From contig NC_064843.1 in assembly GCF_024166365.1 (NCBI RefSeq), positions 56,382,532-56,446,531 of the forward strand: a DNA stretch of 64,000 nucleotides, read 5' to 3'. This stretch comes from Elephas maximus indicus (Eukaryota > Chordata > Mammalia > Proboscidea > Elephantidae). Both the position numbers and the translations under genes were made by a program. Positions 35,635 to 45,441 of this stretch are shown piece after piece. Numbering within the stretch: the stretch's first letter is position 1; each line of letters begins with the position of its first letter. The notes beneath the pieces are model-generated. The model was given only the letters and a program-made list of their open reading frames with translations, searched no databases and was not told the DNA's origin.

Positions 35635-35825
35635 TCCCTGTCATCAATCCCACCCACATTTACTGAGCACCCCCTGTATGCTGGGCACTCTATTGGGTGG
35701 TAGGGCTGCAGAGATGAATGAATGCAGTAGTCCCGGTCTGGGTGCTCACCAGGCAGCAGGAGACAGATTTGCAAAGAAATCAGTGTCCAGAAGTTAGTCA
35801 GGCCCTGAGGTCTGAGTTCACAAGC
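35635..35825 (-). mobile_element. L2 3' fragment
   Basis: cacatttactgagcaccccc, tgtatgctgggcactctatt and gctgcagagatgaatgaatg match the antisense L2 3' end. Confidence 0.75.
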
Positions 35826-35984
35826 GACTTGGGAAGCTGAAGGTTTTCTTTTTCCCCACAGGACTGTGCTAGCTGTTTCGAATATAATGGAAAAAGAAAT
35901 GGGTGTGGCTGGAATAGAGGCGGTCAGTCCACAGGCTTTACAGAATGAATTACTGAATGCGTATGAGGCATAGCTTACAGGCAG

Positions 35985-36235
35985 TAGAAGTCGCCCTTCT
36001 CAGGTTACAGCTGTGTGAGTTCTGACAAACAGGGGCAGTTGCGTAAGTGCCCCCTCTACCCTGCAGTCGAAAGCTCAAGATATAAAACATCCCTCGTGCT
36101 GCCCCTTTGTAGATAGCCCCTCCCCCTCCTCCCCGTCATCCCTCGGCAACCACAGATCTGTTTTCTGTCCGTATTGTTTTGCCTTTCCAAGACTGTCATA
36201 CAAGTGGAATCTTACAGTACTTATATTAAATAATA
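35985..36235 (-). mobile_element. Old L1 3' fragment
   Basis: cctcggcaaccacagatctg, tccgtattgttttgcctttc and atacaagtggaatcttacag follow antisense L1M/HAL1 order. Confidence 0.6.
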
Positions 36236-36449
36236 ATTATAATTTATTGTTTGACCTAGTTCTAGAACACTTATCCCCACTTTCTTTTGCTGCATTTTCT
36301 TTGATCACCTCTGCATAAGACAACAATGTAGCATCATCTTCTGTAGAGAGAAGAGGAAGACATTCAGGCTTTCCTCAGCAGGACAACTTGGTGCTGGAAA
36401 AGCCACATCCTGGAGGCAGGGCTTGTTTCCTAAGGGTGAGCCTGGGAGA

Positions 36450-36656
36450 GGACTAAAAGCAGTTGCCATCTAGTAGACACTGACTCATGGAGATCCCACT
36501 TTGTCAGAGTAGATCTATGCTCCATACAGCTTTCTATTGCTGATTTTTCAGATGTAAATTGCCAGGCCTTTCTTCTGAGCTGCCTCTGGGTGGAACTGAA
36601 CCTCTAACCTTTCAGTTATCAGCTGAGCACTTAAACGTTTGCACCACTCGGAGACT
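36450..36656 (-). mobile_element. AfroSINE (gaaaggcctgg type) with target duplication
   Basis: Antisense copy with ttgccaggcctttcttctga in the centre and aaacgtttgcaccactcgga at the head. Flanked by perfect CTGGGAGA at 36442-36449 and 36657-36664. Confidence 0.93.
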
Positions 36657-36816
36657 CTGGGAGAATACTAGCTCTTTGGCTTTCCTTGCTCCAATCCCCA
36701 TAGCCTATGGTGGTGGTCAGTCCAGCTCAGTTAGATCCTTTCTTCTCCCCACCTTCCCACCATCAGCTGATGTGGAGGTAATGGAGGGTGTCAGCTAGTC
36801 CCACTTGCAGTCCTGG

Positions 36817-37690
36817 TGTTACCAGAGAATGGCCTCGGTTTTTGTCTTCCGTGTAGGAAAGAATTCAAACACTGAGACAAATAGTGCCAAGCGAGCAGAA
36901 GTTTATTAGCAACAGAGGGTTTGTAGTGAAATTACATTTGACTGTGAAGCATGAAGTGGGCTACTCAGGTAGAGAAAGAATCTGAGTGCCCCTATAGTCG
37001 TTTTCTCTGGGTTTTATACCCTTTTTGTCTCTCATCTCTCCCTGTTAACATTTAACAGCCAAGACAGGAACCCCTATAGAGGGTATTTCCTTGGCTTAAG
37101 GTTTAATTACCAAGTTAGGGACCTTATCAAGCTAGGGACTTTATCAAGTTAAGGACTCCGGTGAGGATCATTTCATTGGCTTAAAGTTTAACTATGTAGG
37201 GACCATCTTATTGAGGAATGTCATCACCCCCGTCTCTTCCTTTGTAGGGACTGTCTTATTGAGAAATTTCACCACCCCCTACCTCTTCCTCTTCCCAAAT
37301 GCAAGCTCTCTCCCTCTGCCTTACACTGGGACCATCATCAGGTGTGGAAAGTGATCCCCAGGCTGGAGCAGAAGTCCCCCCATGCCTACTCTATGAGTGG
37401 CTGGGGCTGCCTTTTCCTCCTTTCATCTTTGCAGTCTTCATAGGAGAACAAAGGTGACCTTGGAAGGAGCTTCTGCAGGGGAGAGGTTGAACCTTAGATT
37501 CACACTAAGCCTGTCTCTGCCTTCGGATTTCCTTTAGGATCTCATGGGGGTTTCAGGAAGCAGTCTTTCCCCTAAGCTTCAAAAGATGCACCCCACTGTT
37601 CATAACTCCTTAATACTGGGTGCAAAGATGGTGCATCAGGACATTCTGGGTGGCCTCCTGGTTTTTCTAAGACATCTCATCCAGCTCAGA
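36817..37690 (-). mobile_element. ERV LTR with visible promoter and poly(A) signal
   Basis: Read on the minus strand, a TATA box gggtataaaaccc (37009-37021) is followed about 110 bp later by the poly(A) signal in ctaataaacttctgctcgct (around 36895-36910). An R/U5-like stretch then ends cattctctggtaaca at 36817. This order (U3, TATA, AATAAA, U5) is that of a retroviral LTR. The outer U3 border near 37690 is approximate, and the flanks show no certain target duplication. No gag, pol or env adjoins. U3 contains several tagggacc-type short repeats. Confidence 0.75.
37009..37021 (-). promoter_or_regulatory. TATA box of the ERV LTR
   Basis: Minus-strand GGGTATAAAACCC, at a suitable distance upstream of the LTR poly(A) signal. 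Activity unknown. Confidence 0.6.
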
Positions 37691-38350
37691 GAAAAGAGGC
37701 ACAACTCAAATTAGGTTCTGTATTAGGGACCTTGGTTAAATGGAGGAGGAAGGTGAATCTTAATGCTTGAACACATTTTCTGAGTTATCTGTATTTTGTG
37801 ATTTCTCTGTTTACCAAGTGGGTGATGGCTAGCTAATATGATCGCTTAGAATACGTTTACTGTATTTTTCGGAAATTAGTCATGAGGAAGACAAGACACT
37901 TAGACTTCGCATTCAGAAAACCTCATCTTCAATAAGTTCCCCTTATTTTGTAGTCTTGGTGTTCACTTGTCTTCTCACAGTGGCATCACTAGGGGGCGTG
38001 TACTATACCGAGTGACACTGGTGGGGGTGACACCAAAATGACTATAAAAAATCCCTGTAGTTAGTTATAACAAGAAAAACATTTCTCGTGAGTCCAGCTT
38101 ACATGTATCAATACACCTACAAGGCCAAAACTCTATCCTAACATACTTTTTGAACCCTCTAATGTGTTCTGGTCAGAGCTGTTATTATTAACCAATTACA
38201 ATGACACTTCAAATCATGTGGTTTCATCTGTACCAGCTACAAGCACGCGTTGTTGTTTTCATTGACTCCAGTATTTTTATAATCGCTGATTTTGTCAAAA
38301 TTTCTAGTGTTTTAGACACAATATTGTGGTAATTAGTATTTGTGAACCTG

Positions 38351-38555
38351 TATCAATAACTTTTTTGATAACGAAGTAGTAATTAAAGGAAAAGAAGGAG
38401 AGATAGACAGGAGTTACAATTTATGAGTAACTCACCCACTGCTGCTGAGTTTTTTATCAATAACTTTTTTGATAACGAAGTAGTAATTAAAGGAAAAGAA
38501 GGAGAGATAGACAGGAGTTACAATTTATGAGTAACTCACCCACTGCTGCTGAGTT
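38351..38555 (+). repeat. Exact 101-bp tandem duplication
   Basis: 38351-38451 and 38455-38555 are identical over 101 bp (period 104), separated by ttt. The copies end inside the tail of the SINE at 38536, so the duplication happened after the SINE inserted. Confidence 0.95.
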
Positions 38556-38737
38556 GATTTCGACTCATAGTGACTATAGGACAGAGTAGAACTGCCCCCA
38601 CAGGGTTTCTGAGGCTGTAAATCTTTATGGAAGCAGACTACCACATCATTCTCCCGTGGAATGGCTAGTGAGTTTGAGGTACCGACATTCTGGTTAGCAG
38701 CCAAGTGCTTTAACCATTGTGTCCCCAGGTCTCCTTG
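38536..38737 (-). mobile_element. AfroSINE (long form) with target duplication
   Basis: Antisense copy: gagttgatttcgactcatag, agggtttctgaggctgtaaa, cattctcccgtggaatggct, ggttagcagccaagtgcttt. Flanked by ATGAGTAAC at 38527-38535 and 38738-38746. Confidence 0.95.
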
Positions 38738-38829
38738 ATGAGTAACATCAGTATGAAAAATATTACTATTTTGGAGGGTGACACCATGAGTCACTGCACT
38801 GGGTGACACCAACGTTAGTGGTGCTACTG

Positions 38830-39259
38830 TCTCCTTTGGTAAACTCTGTGTATTTTCAAATGGCTGAGAGAGACTGTTAGAACCGACAGTACCTTAGTAC
38901 CTCCACTGTAAACAAGATGAAGTTTCCTTGTGATTAGAAGTACTCTCAACCACTTGTCATCCCCCACACTGACGGGCTGAATGTCCATCATCGATATCAG
39001 CAACTTTAAGGAAAATCAGTGAAGCTCTTTGAGCTTCCTGGACAGCATCCCTTTCAAGAAAAAGATAGACACACACCAGCCCAGCCACTGTGGGTTGGCT
39101 GGTGGAGTCAAATACTGAAGCACTGGCTAGTCATTTCACTTGCAGAAGATTTTATTATAGCATTTAGATAAGTCTGAATCCAAGAGCCAAGAGCCTTTTC
39201 TACAATATATTTCTTGTGGATCCTGAAATCTTTGGCCAGTTTGCTTTCAGAACTCTTTT
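38830..39259. other. Unique stretch, no gene seen
   Basis: No repeat landmark or supported coding feature. Confidence 0.4.
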
Positions 39260-39614
39260 CCTACTGTTATGGATGGAATTGTGTCCACTCAAAATATGTG
39301 TTGTAAATCTTAACCTCTATACCTGTGGTTGAAATTCCACTTGGAAATGGATTTTCTTTATGTTAATGAGGCAGTATTAGTGTAGAGTGTATCTTAAGTC
39401 AACCTCTTTTGAGGTATAAAAGAGGAGCTTGAACAAGCAACCAATAAAGCAAGCAGAGATGGGGGAAGACAGATGCCATGCCACATGATCACCATGGAAT
39501 GGAGTACAAGGTTAAAAGAGACAAGGACCCTCCCCCAGAGCCGACAGAGAGAGAAAACCTTCCCCTAGAGCCAGCACCCTGAATTCGGACTTCTAGCCTC
39601 CTAACCTTGCTGAA

Positions 39615-39768
39615 TGGAAACCCTAGTGGCGTAGCGGTTAAGTGCTACAGCTGCTAACCAAGAGGTCGGCAGTTCGAATCCACCAGGCGCTCCTTGGAAA
39701 CTTTACGGGGCAGTTCTACTCTGTCCTAGAGGGTCGCTATGAGTCGGAATCCACTCGATGGCAGTGGG
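39615..39768 (+). mobile_element. AfroSINE (short form) with 13-bp target duplication
   Basis: tggaaaccctagtggcgtag, gctgctaaccaagaggtcgg, cagttcgaatccaccaggcg, tail gagtcggaatccactcgatg. TAACCTTGCTGAA at 39602-39614 and 39769-39781. It landed at the 5' edge of the RTE. Confidence 0.96.
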
Positions 39769-40305
39769 TAACCTTGCTGAAAGTGAAGACGACTCGAAGC
39801 ATTACTGATGAAGATCAAACACCACAGCCTTCACTATGGATTATACGTCAACATAAAGAAAACAAAAATCCTCACAACTGGACCAATAAGTCACATCATG
39901 ATAAATAGAGAAAAAGATTGAAGTTGTCAAGGATTTCATTTTACTTGGATCCACAATTAATGCCCATGGTAGCAGCAGTCAAGAAATCAAATGATGTATT
40001 GCATTGGACAAATCTGCTGCAAAAGACCTCTTTAAAGTGTTAAAAAGCAAAAATCTCACTTTGAGGACTAAGGTGCACCTGGCCCAAGCCATGGTATTTT
40101 CAATTGCCTCCTATGTATGCGAAAGCTGGACAACGAATAAGAAGGACTGAAGAAGAATTGATGCCTTTGATTTATGGTGTTGGCAAAGAATATTGAATAC
40201 ACCATGGACTTCCAGAAGAATGAACAAATCTGTCTTGGAAGAAGTACAGCCAGAATGCTCCTTAGAAGTGAGGATGATGAGACATCATCTTATATACTTT
40301 GGACA

Positions 40306-41362
40306 TGTAAAAATGGCATGGTGAGGCATCTGACCTCCTCTAACTTCACGAAGGGAGGAAAGAATGAACATCAACATCAGCACAAGGCTGATTCCTATGA
40401 GGTGGCAGTTAAACATACCTCCACCCTCCAACCTTCCTACCAACTCTCACACCAGCCATCCCTACCATGGCACTCTGTACCTCTCTGCTGGGTTCAATAA
40501 TTTGTTGTGATAGCCACACAGAACTCACAGACAATACTGACAATTAAGGGGTGTATAAGGGAAGTAACAGGTTAAAATTCAGGATCAGGAATGACTCAGG
40601 ATACAGCTATTTGATCAGGACAGCTTCTCAGCAGTGCTCACAGGCAGGCTTCTCTCTGGCCCTTGGCCTCTCAGCCCCTCAGCTCCTACCCTGTTCGGGA
40701 AAGTGTTACAAAGCTCTTTAGCTCTACCAGTAAGTACTTGGAGGCACCCCATTCTGCCAGGAGGCCTCAGCCCAAAGGCTCTTGGCTCTCTTGTCTTGTG
40801 GGTTGGCAAACTTAGCTCCATCAAGTGCCCAGAAGTACCCTCCATAAGTAAACTTCCTGCCTGAAGGCACTCAGCTTTCTTGCTCCGAGGTTGGCATGCC
40901 AACTGTAGCCACCTTTCTCTGTGGGCTGGGAAGCTCACATCAGTCTCCTGTTTCTGCTGCCATCGCATCTTGCCATCTTGTGCCATCTCTGGTGTTACAG
41001 CTCTCTGGCTCCTGGTTCTAGGAGGTTCTCAGTGCAGGGACCCCAGGTTCAAATGACATGCTCCACTCCTGGCTCTTCTTTCTTGGTGGTACTGAGGTCC
41101 CCCCTCTACTCTGAGATTGGTTCTCTTTTAAGCCTAGTGGGATGGCAACATTGACTAATCCCCGTTAGAGTTCTATACACCTTATATGTATGGTCCCACC
41201 TCTGCAAGGATTCCACGCACCTTATTTGCATTATCAGCAGACCCTCCAATCCCCTTGGTGGGCCACAAACACCTTATCTGCATAGTCCCACTCAATCATT
41301 GTGGGAGTTACAAGGCCATGCATGGCTCAAAGAGCCACATTAAGTAACCCACTGCACCCACA
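40306..41362 (-). mobile_element. Solo ERV LTR with TG...CA ends, nested in the RTE
   Basis: On the minus strand it starts tgtgggtgcagtgggttact and ends gccatttttaca. The flanking GACA (40302-40305 and 41363-41366) is a 4-bp duplication, typical of class I ERVs. It shares its 3' half with the sense LTR at 23596-24223. Open frames of 108-123 codons inside it look like chance frames. Confidence 0.85.
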
Positions 41363-41672
41363 GACACATTAGCAAGAGGGACCAGTCCTGGAGAAAGATG
41401 TCAAGCTTAGTAGAGGGTCAGCAAAAAAGAGGAAGACCCTTGACGAGATGGCTTGACACTGTGGCAGCAACAATGGGTTCAAACATAGCAATGACTATGA
41501 GGGTACAGCAGTATCAGGCAATGTTTCGTTCTGTTTTTCATAGGGTTGCTGTGAGTTAGAACCGACTCGATGGCACCTAACAAGAAGCCTCCTTTGAGAA
41601 AATTAATTTCTTCTTTGTTAAAGCCACTCACTTGTGGTATTTCTGTTACAGCAGCACTAGATAACTAAGATA

Positions 41673-42848
41673 CCTACATACCTCTCCTCTACAGCTCCAT
41701 TTCCCCACTCCCCTTTGATCTACCTCTGGAATGAGTATGAAGAAAAGCTCAAATGGGAAGAAACCTCTTGGAATCCATGGTTTAGCAGGACTGGCCTATT
41801 AGAAAAGTGGTCATGCAGAAAGAACGATCAAAGAATGGGAAAAACAAGACCAAGACTATGCCTCCTGCATCTTTACTGATTGGGTACTAATTGTCTTCAG
41901 GAAATAGCTATTGCCAAGTTCAAAACAGCCAGGAAAACAGTCCTGTGTCAAGTCTCTGATGGTCTATGTTGCAGCCCAGGGCCAGGAATGTGATGACTGA
42001 TCTTGCCTCTATGGGATAAATACAGAGAACTAATTTCTCGGGTATGTAGGACTTCAAATCATTCAGGCAGAAGAGAGGGATCTGCCTGCCTTCAGTGGAG
42101 CCCATGGGGAACAGAGGCAATTCCAAGAGGAACTCAAAAGGGCATCGTAGCCAGTGAGACAAGAAACCACTGCACTTGATCAACAGCTTTTGAACTTGAT
42201 CCCCAAGCTCTTGCCCATGAAGCCTCTTGCCCTGCCTGACACTGTGGAAATATCCTCTTATTCCCGGAGGACCTAAACTGACTGTAGCTGTGCCTTACAC
42301 AGCCTTGGAATTAGACTGAATGCTTCCAAATCCATTTTCTTAGTTACCACAGCAACTTTCTTGATAAGGTAAGGGGAGGAAAAAAAAAAAAAAAAAAAAA
42401 AACCCCAAGAGCTATTGTTTGGCCCAAAAGTGGGTGTCTTAGGAAGCTTTGTTTCCTTACCTATTTAAAGCTTTCTTTGAACAGTTCTTACCTTCTCAGG
42501 AAAAGTATGCTGTGGCAAAGTCCATGGAGGCAGGAGATGCTCACAGTATTGCTTCTCAATGGGATAGGCGCTGCGCTGCTCAGGCACCACGAGTCTGCGC
42601 AGAAGGCAGAGGTCATGTAGATTAACTCCCAGGCTAGGGTGTCCCCCTGTCCAGTGATTGGCAGGGACATTACCTTAGTGATGCCCAGTGAAGGGCTGGG
42701 GCGGGGGGAGGGGGTGGTGCACAGCTTCCAGGTTTGTCTCCTGTAGGTGATGGAGAGCTAATGAGGGTTACGTCCAGTGTTCAACTGAAGCAAGGACTCA
42801 GCACCCCAGTTAGTGAGCACTTACCTCTCAGTTTAGATGTTGGAGCTG
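41673..42848. other. Mostly unique stretch, with poly(A) run and G-quadruplex motif
   Basis: Contains an A-run of about 22 at 42380-42401 and a G-quadruplex motif at 42693-42714. No repeat family or exon is recognised otherwise. Confidence 0.45.
42693..42714 (+). other. G-quadruplex motif
   Basis: gggctggggcggggggaggg and following g's give four G-runs of at least three with 1-2-base loops. Confidence 0.7.
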
Positions 42849-43236
42849 TGTGATGGTCACTCTATGTGTCAATTTGGCTAGGCTATGGTACCCAGTTATT
42901 TACTCAAACATTGGTCTAGGTGTTGCTGTGAAGATATTTTGTAGATGTCATTAACATGTACCATCAGTTGACTTTAAGCAAGGAGATTACCCTCAATAGT
43001 GTGAGTAGTGCTCATCTAATCAGTAGAAGGCCTTCAGAGCAAACAGAGGTTTCCTGGGGAAGAAGGAATCCTGCCTCAGGATCACAGTGTCAACTCCTGC
43101 CGAGGTTGCAGCCAGATGACCCAGTCTACTGAGTTTGGACTGGTCAGCCCCCACAATCATATGAGCTAGTTCCTTAAAATAAATTTCTTTTGGATCTCCT
43201 GTTGGTTCTGTTTCTCTGGAGAGCCCTGACTTATAA
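42849..43236 (+). mobile_element. ERVL-type LTR (TGTGATGG family)
   Basis: tgtgatggtcactctatgtg, tcaatttggctaggctatgg, ccacaatcatatgagctagt, aaaataaatttcttttgga, ctctggagagccctgactta. A poly(A)-signal-like aaataaa sits near the 3' end. Better conserved than the copy at 33302. Confidence 0.85.
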
Positions 43237-43615
43237 GGGCTAGGACTCTGCAAAACCTTATTTCTGTTTTTGCCAGCTTCTTCCTGTTAGGCTCTGCTAG
43301 TGGGAGTGTTTTAGTGGTGCTGTATCAAAATACCACAAAGTGGGTGGCTTTAGAGAACAGAAATTTACTGTCTCACAGCTCTGCCTTGAAGTCCAAATTC
43401 AGGATGTTGGCAAGACCATGCTCTGTCTGCTCTGGGGGAAAATACTTTCTTGTCTCTTCCAGCTTCTGGTAGCCCCAGGAGTCTCTTGGTGTTCCTTGGC
43501 TTGTCAATGTATCTTCACATGGCACCTTCCCCATGTGTGTGACTCTGTCTCCATATCTCTTCTCCCCTTTTATAAAATATCACTCAGAACGATTAGGACC
43601 CACCCTACTCTGGTA

Positions 43616-44175
43616 GTGAGTCCCTGAGTGGTACAAACGGTTAATACAATTGACTGCTAACTGAGAGACTGGAGGTTTGCGTCTACTCATAGGTAGACTC
43701 AAAAGAAGGGCCTAGTGATCTACAAAAGAATCAGCCACTGGAAACCCCACGGAGCACAGCTCTACCCCGACACACGTGGGGCCGGAAACCCCACGGAGCA
43801 CAGCTCTACCCCGACGCCCGTGGGGCCGGAAACCCCACGGAGCACAGCTCTACCCCGACGCCCGTGGGGCCGGAAACCCCACGGAGCACAGCTCTACCCC
43901 GACGCCCGTGGGGCCGGAAACCCCACGGAGCACAGCTCTACCCCGACGCCCGTGGGGCCGGAAACCCCACGGAGCACAGCTCTACCCCGACGCCCGTGGG
44001 GCCGGAAACCCCACGGAGCACAGCTCTACCCCGACGCCCGTGGGGCCGGAAACCCCACGGAGCACAGCTCTACCCCGACGCCCGTGGGGCCGGAAACCCC
44101 ACGGAGCACAGCTCTACCCCGACGCCCGTGGGGCTGCCACGAGCTGCAGCTGAGTCTACAGCAGCCGCCTTTTCT
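43616..44175 (+). mobile_element. AfroSINE (gaaaggcctgg type) expanded by an internal tandem array
   Basis: Head gagtccctgagtggtacaaa, cggttaatacaattgactgc; centre gaagggcctagtgatctaca; then nine 44-bp units where a normal copy has one; then the tail gccacgagctgcagctgagt. The SINE length outside the array is near normal. Confidence 0.93.
43740..44135 (+). repeat. 44-bp minisatellite, nine copies, CpG-dense
   Basis: Unit begins ggaaaccccacggagcacag and continues ctctaccccgacgcccgtgg ggcc. Copies start at 43740, 43784, 43828, 43872, 43916, 43960, 44004, 44048 and 44092. Units 2-8 are identical; unit 1 has acacacg for acgcccg and unit 9 ends ggggct. Each unit is about 73% GC with five CpGs counting the junction. 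CCCCACGG and CCGTGGGG in each unit form inverted repeats. Because 44 is not a multiple of three and no frame holds a stop, all three plus frames stay open and encode the same 44-residue repeat; the 190-codon frame at 43715-44287 is a by-product, not a gene. Confidence 0.97.
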
Positions 44176-44302
44176 GCCCCCGTTAACTGATAACATCGTC
44201 AGAGAACGAACCTACTTTCAAACAAGGTCACGTTCACAGGTACAGGGGTTAGGACTTCAACATACCTTTTTAGGGGGCACAACTTAATCCATAACAGGAG
44301 GC

Positions 44303-44633
44303 ACTAGAGGGGGAGAAGGAAGGAGGGAGAAGGGACTTGCTCCTTTTGTTTTTTTCCTGTTCCTGTGAGCATCATTCAAGCAACACTTCCTGTCTGCTTC
44401 CTATTCCTGAGTATTTCCTCTTCTGTCAGCATTGATTTAGCCTCACTTCTTCTCCCCTGCAGTGGCAGATCTTTCCAGTAGCAGAATCCAGTTTGCAGTT
44501 TTCCCAACAGTTGTGAACAAGCCTCATTGTGCCCTGGCCCTTAGAGATGCCAGCCCCAGCTGCCATGTCCCCTCCTCAGGGGCCTGAGTCCCAGGCCCAT
44601 AGTCCGGACCCCTCACCTCACCTCAGAAACACC
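44303..44633. other. Possible old LTR-like repeat, left part
   Basis: gccagccccagctgccatgt (about 44550) resembles gccccagttgccagtgcccc on the other side of the L1 fragment, suggesting one older element split by the L1. Family not assigned. Confidence 0.4.
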
Positions 44634-45441
44634 AGTCCCATAAAGTCATGGAAGCTCCATAGACACATTCAAACTCCCTGAGGGACAATATTACCAGGCT
44701 GAGGGCTGTGGGGACCATGGTCTCGGGAACATCTAGCTCAATTGGCATAACAGTTTATAAAGAAAATGTTCCACATTCTACTTTGGTGAGTACTGTCTGG
44801 GATCTTAAAAGCTCATGAGCAGCCATCTAAGATACTCCACTGGTCTCATTCCATCTGGACCAAAGGAGAATGAAGAAAACCAAAGACACAAGGGAAAGAT
44901 TAGTGCAAAGGTCTAATGGACTACAACTACCACAGCCTCTACCAGACCAAGTCCAGCACAACTAGATGGTGCCCGGCTACCACCACCAACTGCTCTGACA
45001 GGGGTCACAACAGAGGGTCCTGGACAGAGCTGGAGAAGAATGTAGAACAAAATTCTAACTCACAAGAGGAAAAAAAAAAAAAAAAAGGACTAAGGCTTAC
45101 TGTTCTGACAGAGACTGGAGAAATCCCGGGAGTATGGTCCCCAGGCACCGTTTTAGCTCAGTAATGAAGTTACTCCTGAGGTTCACCCTCAGCCAAAGAC
45201 TAGACAGGCTCATAAAACAAAATGAGACTAAATGGGCACACCAGCCCAGGGGCAAGAACAAGAAGGCAGAAGGGAAGAGGGAAACTGGTAATGGGGAACC
45301 CAAGTTCGAGTATGGGAGAGTGCTGACATGTCATGGGGTAGGCAACCAATGTCATAAAACAAGATGTGTATTGTTTATTGAGAAACTAGTTTGCTCTGTA
45401 AACCTTCATGTAAAGTACAATTTAAAAAAAATAAAAAGAAA
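44634..45441 (+). mobile_element. L1 3' end, 5'-truncated
   Basis: gtcatggaagctccatagac, catctagctcaattggcata, aagaaaatgttccacattct, gatcttaaaagctcatgagc and an A-rich end. Same 3'-UTR family as the antisense fragment at 63091. Flanks aaacaccagtccca and aaatcccagcccca may be its mutated target duplication. Confidence 0.85.

Larger units (their letters stand above)
37978..38829. mobile_element. hAT-like non-autonomous DNA transposon
   Basis: Starts cagtggcatcactaggg; the right end reverse-complements to cagtagcaccactaacg, giving terminal inverted repeats of about 14 bp with three differences. Subterminal gtgtcacc-type motifs also mirror each other. CAGTGG ends are typical of hAT elements. Flanks tcttctca and tctccttt could be a decayed 8-bp duplication (5 of 8). 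No transposase frame. It holds a SINE and a 101-bp tandem duplication. Confidence 0.65.
39603..41585 (+). mobile_element. RTE/BovB-like LINE, 5'-truncated, nested in the LTR
   Basis: Sense RTE at 39781-40305 and 41363-41585, flanked by AGCCTCCT at 39595-39602 and 41586-41593. It covers the region after the RT catalytic motif to the 3' end: aaaatcctcacaactggacc, aaagattgaagttgtcaagg, gtgttggcaaagaatattga, cttggaagaagtacagccag, and the tail cgactcgatggcacctaaca. Stops interrupt the frame. An AfroSINE and an ERV LTR lie inside. Confidence 0.93.
39265..41672 (+). mobile_element. Solo LTR (MaLR-like afrotherian) hosting a nested RTE
   Basis: LTR left part 39265-39602 (tgttatggatggaattgtgt ... gaattcggacttctagcctc) and right part 41586-41672 (tgttaaagccactcacttgt ... 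cactagataactaagata). The outermost flanks are a perfect CCTAC duplication at 39260-39264 and 41673-41677, proving both halves belong to one insertion. Everything between is later insertion. Confidence 0.95.
43310..44302 (-). mobile_element. MLT1-type LTR split by a SINE with minisatellite
   Basis: Antisense MLT1A/B-like LTR: gctgtatcaaaataccacaa, cttcacatggcaccttcccc, gattaggacccaccctactc on the left. On the right, caaggtcacgttcacaggta, ggttaggacttcaacatacc and gggggcacaacttaatccat. The SINE and its amplified unit lie between. Confidence 0.85.

Noticed and set aside
40615..40986. 123-codon minus-strand frame inside the ERV LTR as a viral protein
   Set aside because: It lies within an LTR, not an internal coding region, and has no retroviral motif.
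43740..44135. CRISPR-like array
   Set aside because: The units are directly contiguous with no unique spacers, in a mammalian SINE context.
43715..44287. 190-codon open frame as a repeat-protein gene
   Set aside because: It is produced by the 44-bp tandem array inside a SINE; all three frames are open for the same reason, and there is no promoter, splice or similarity evidence.
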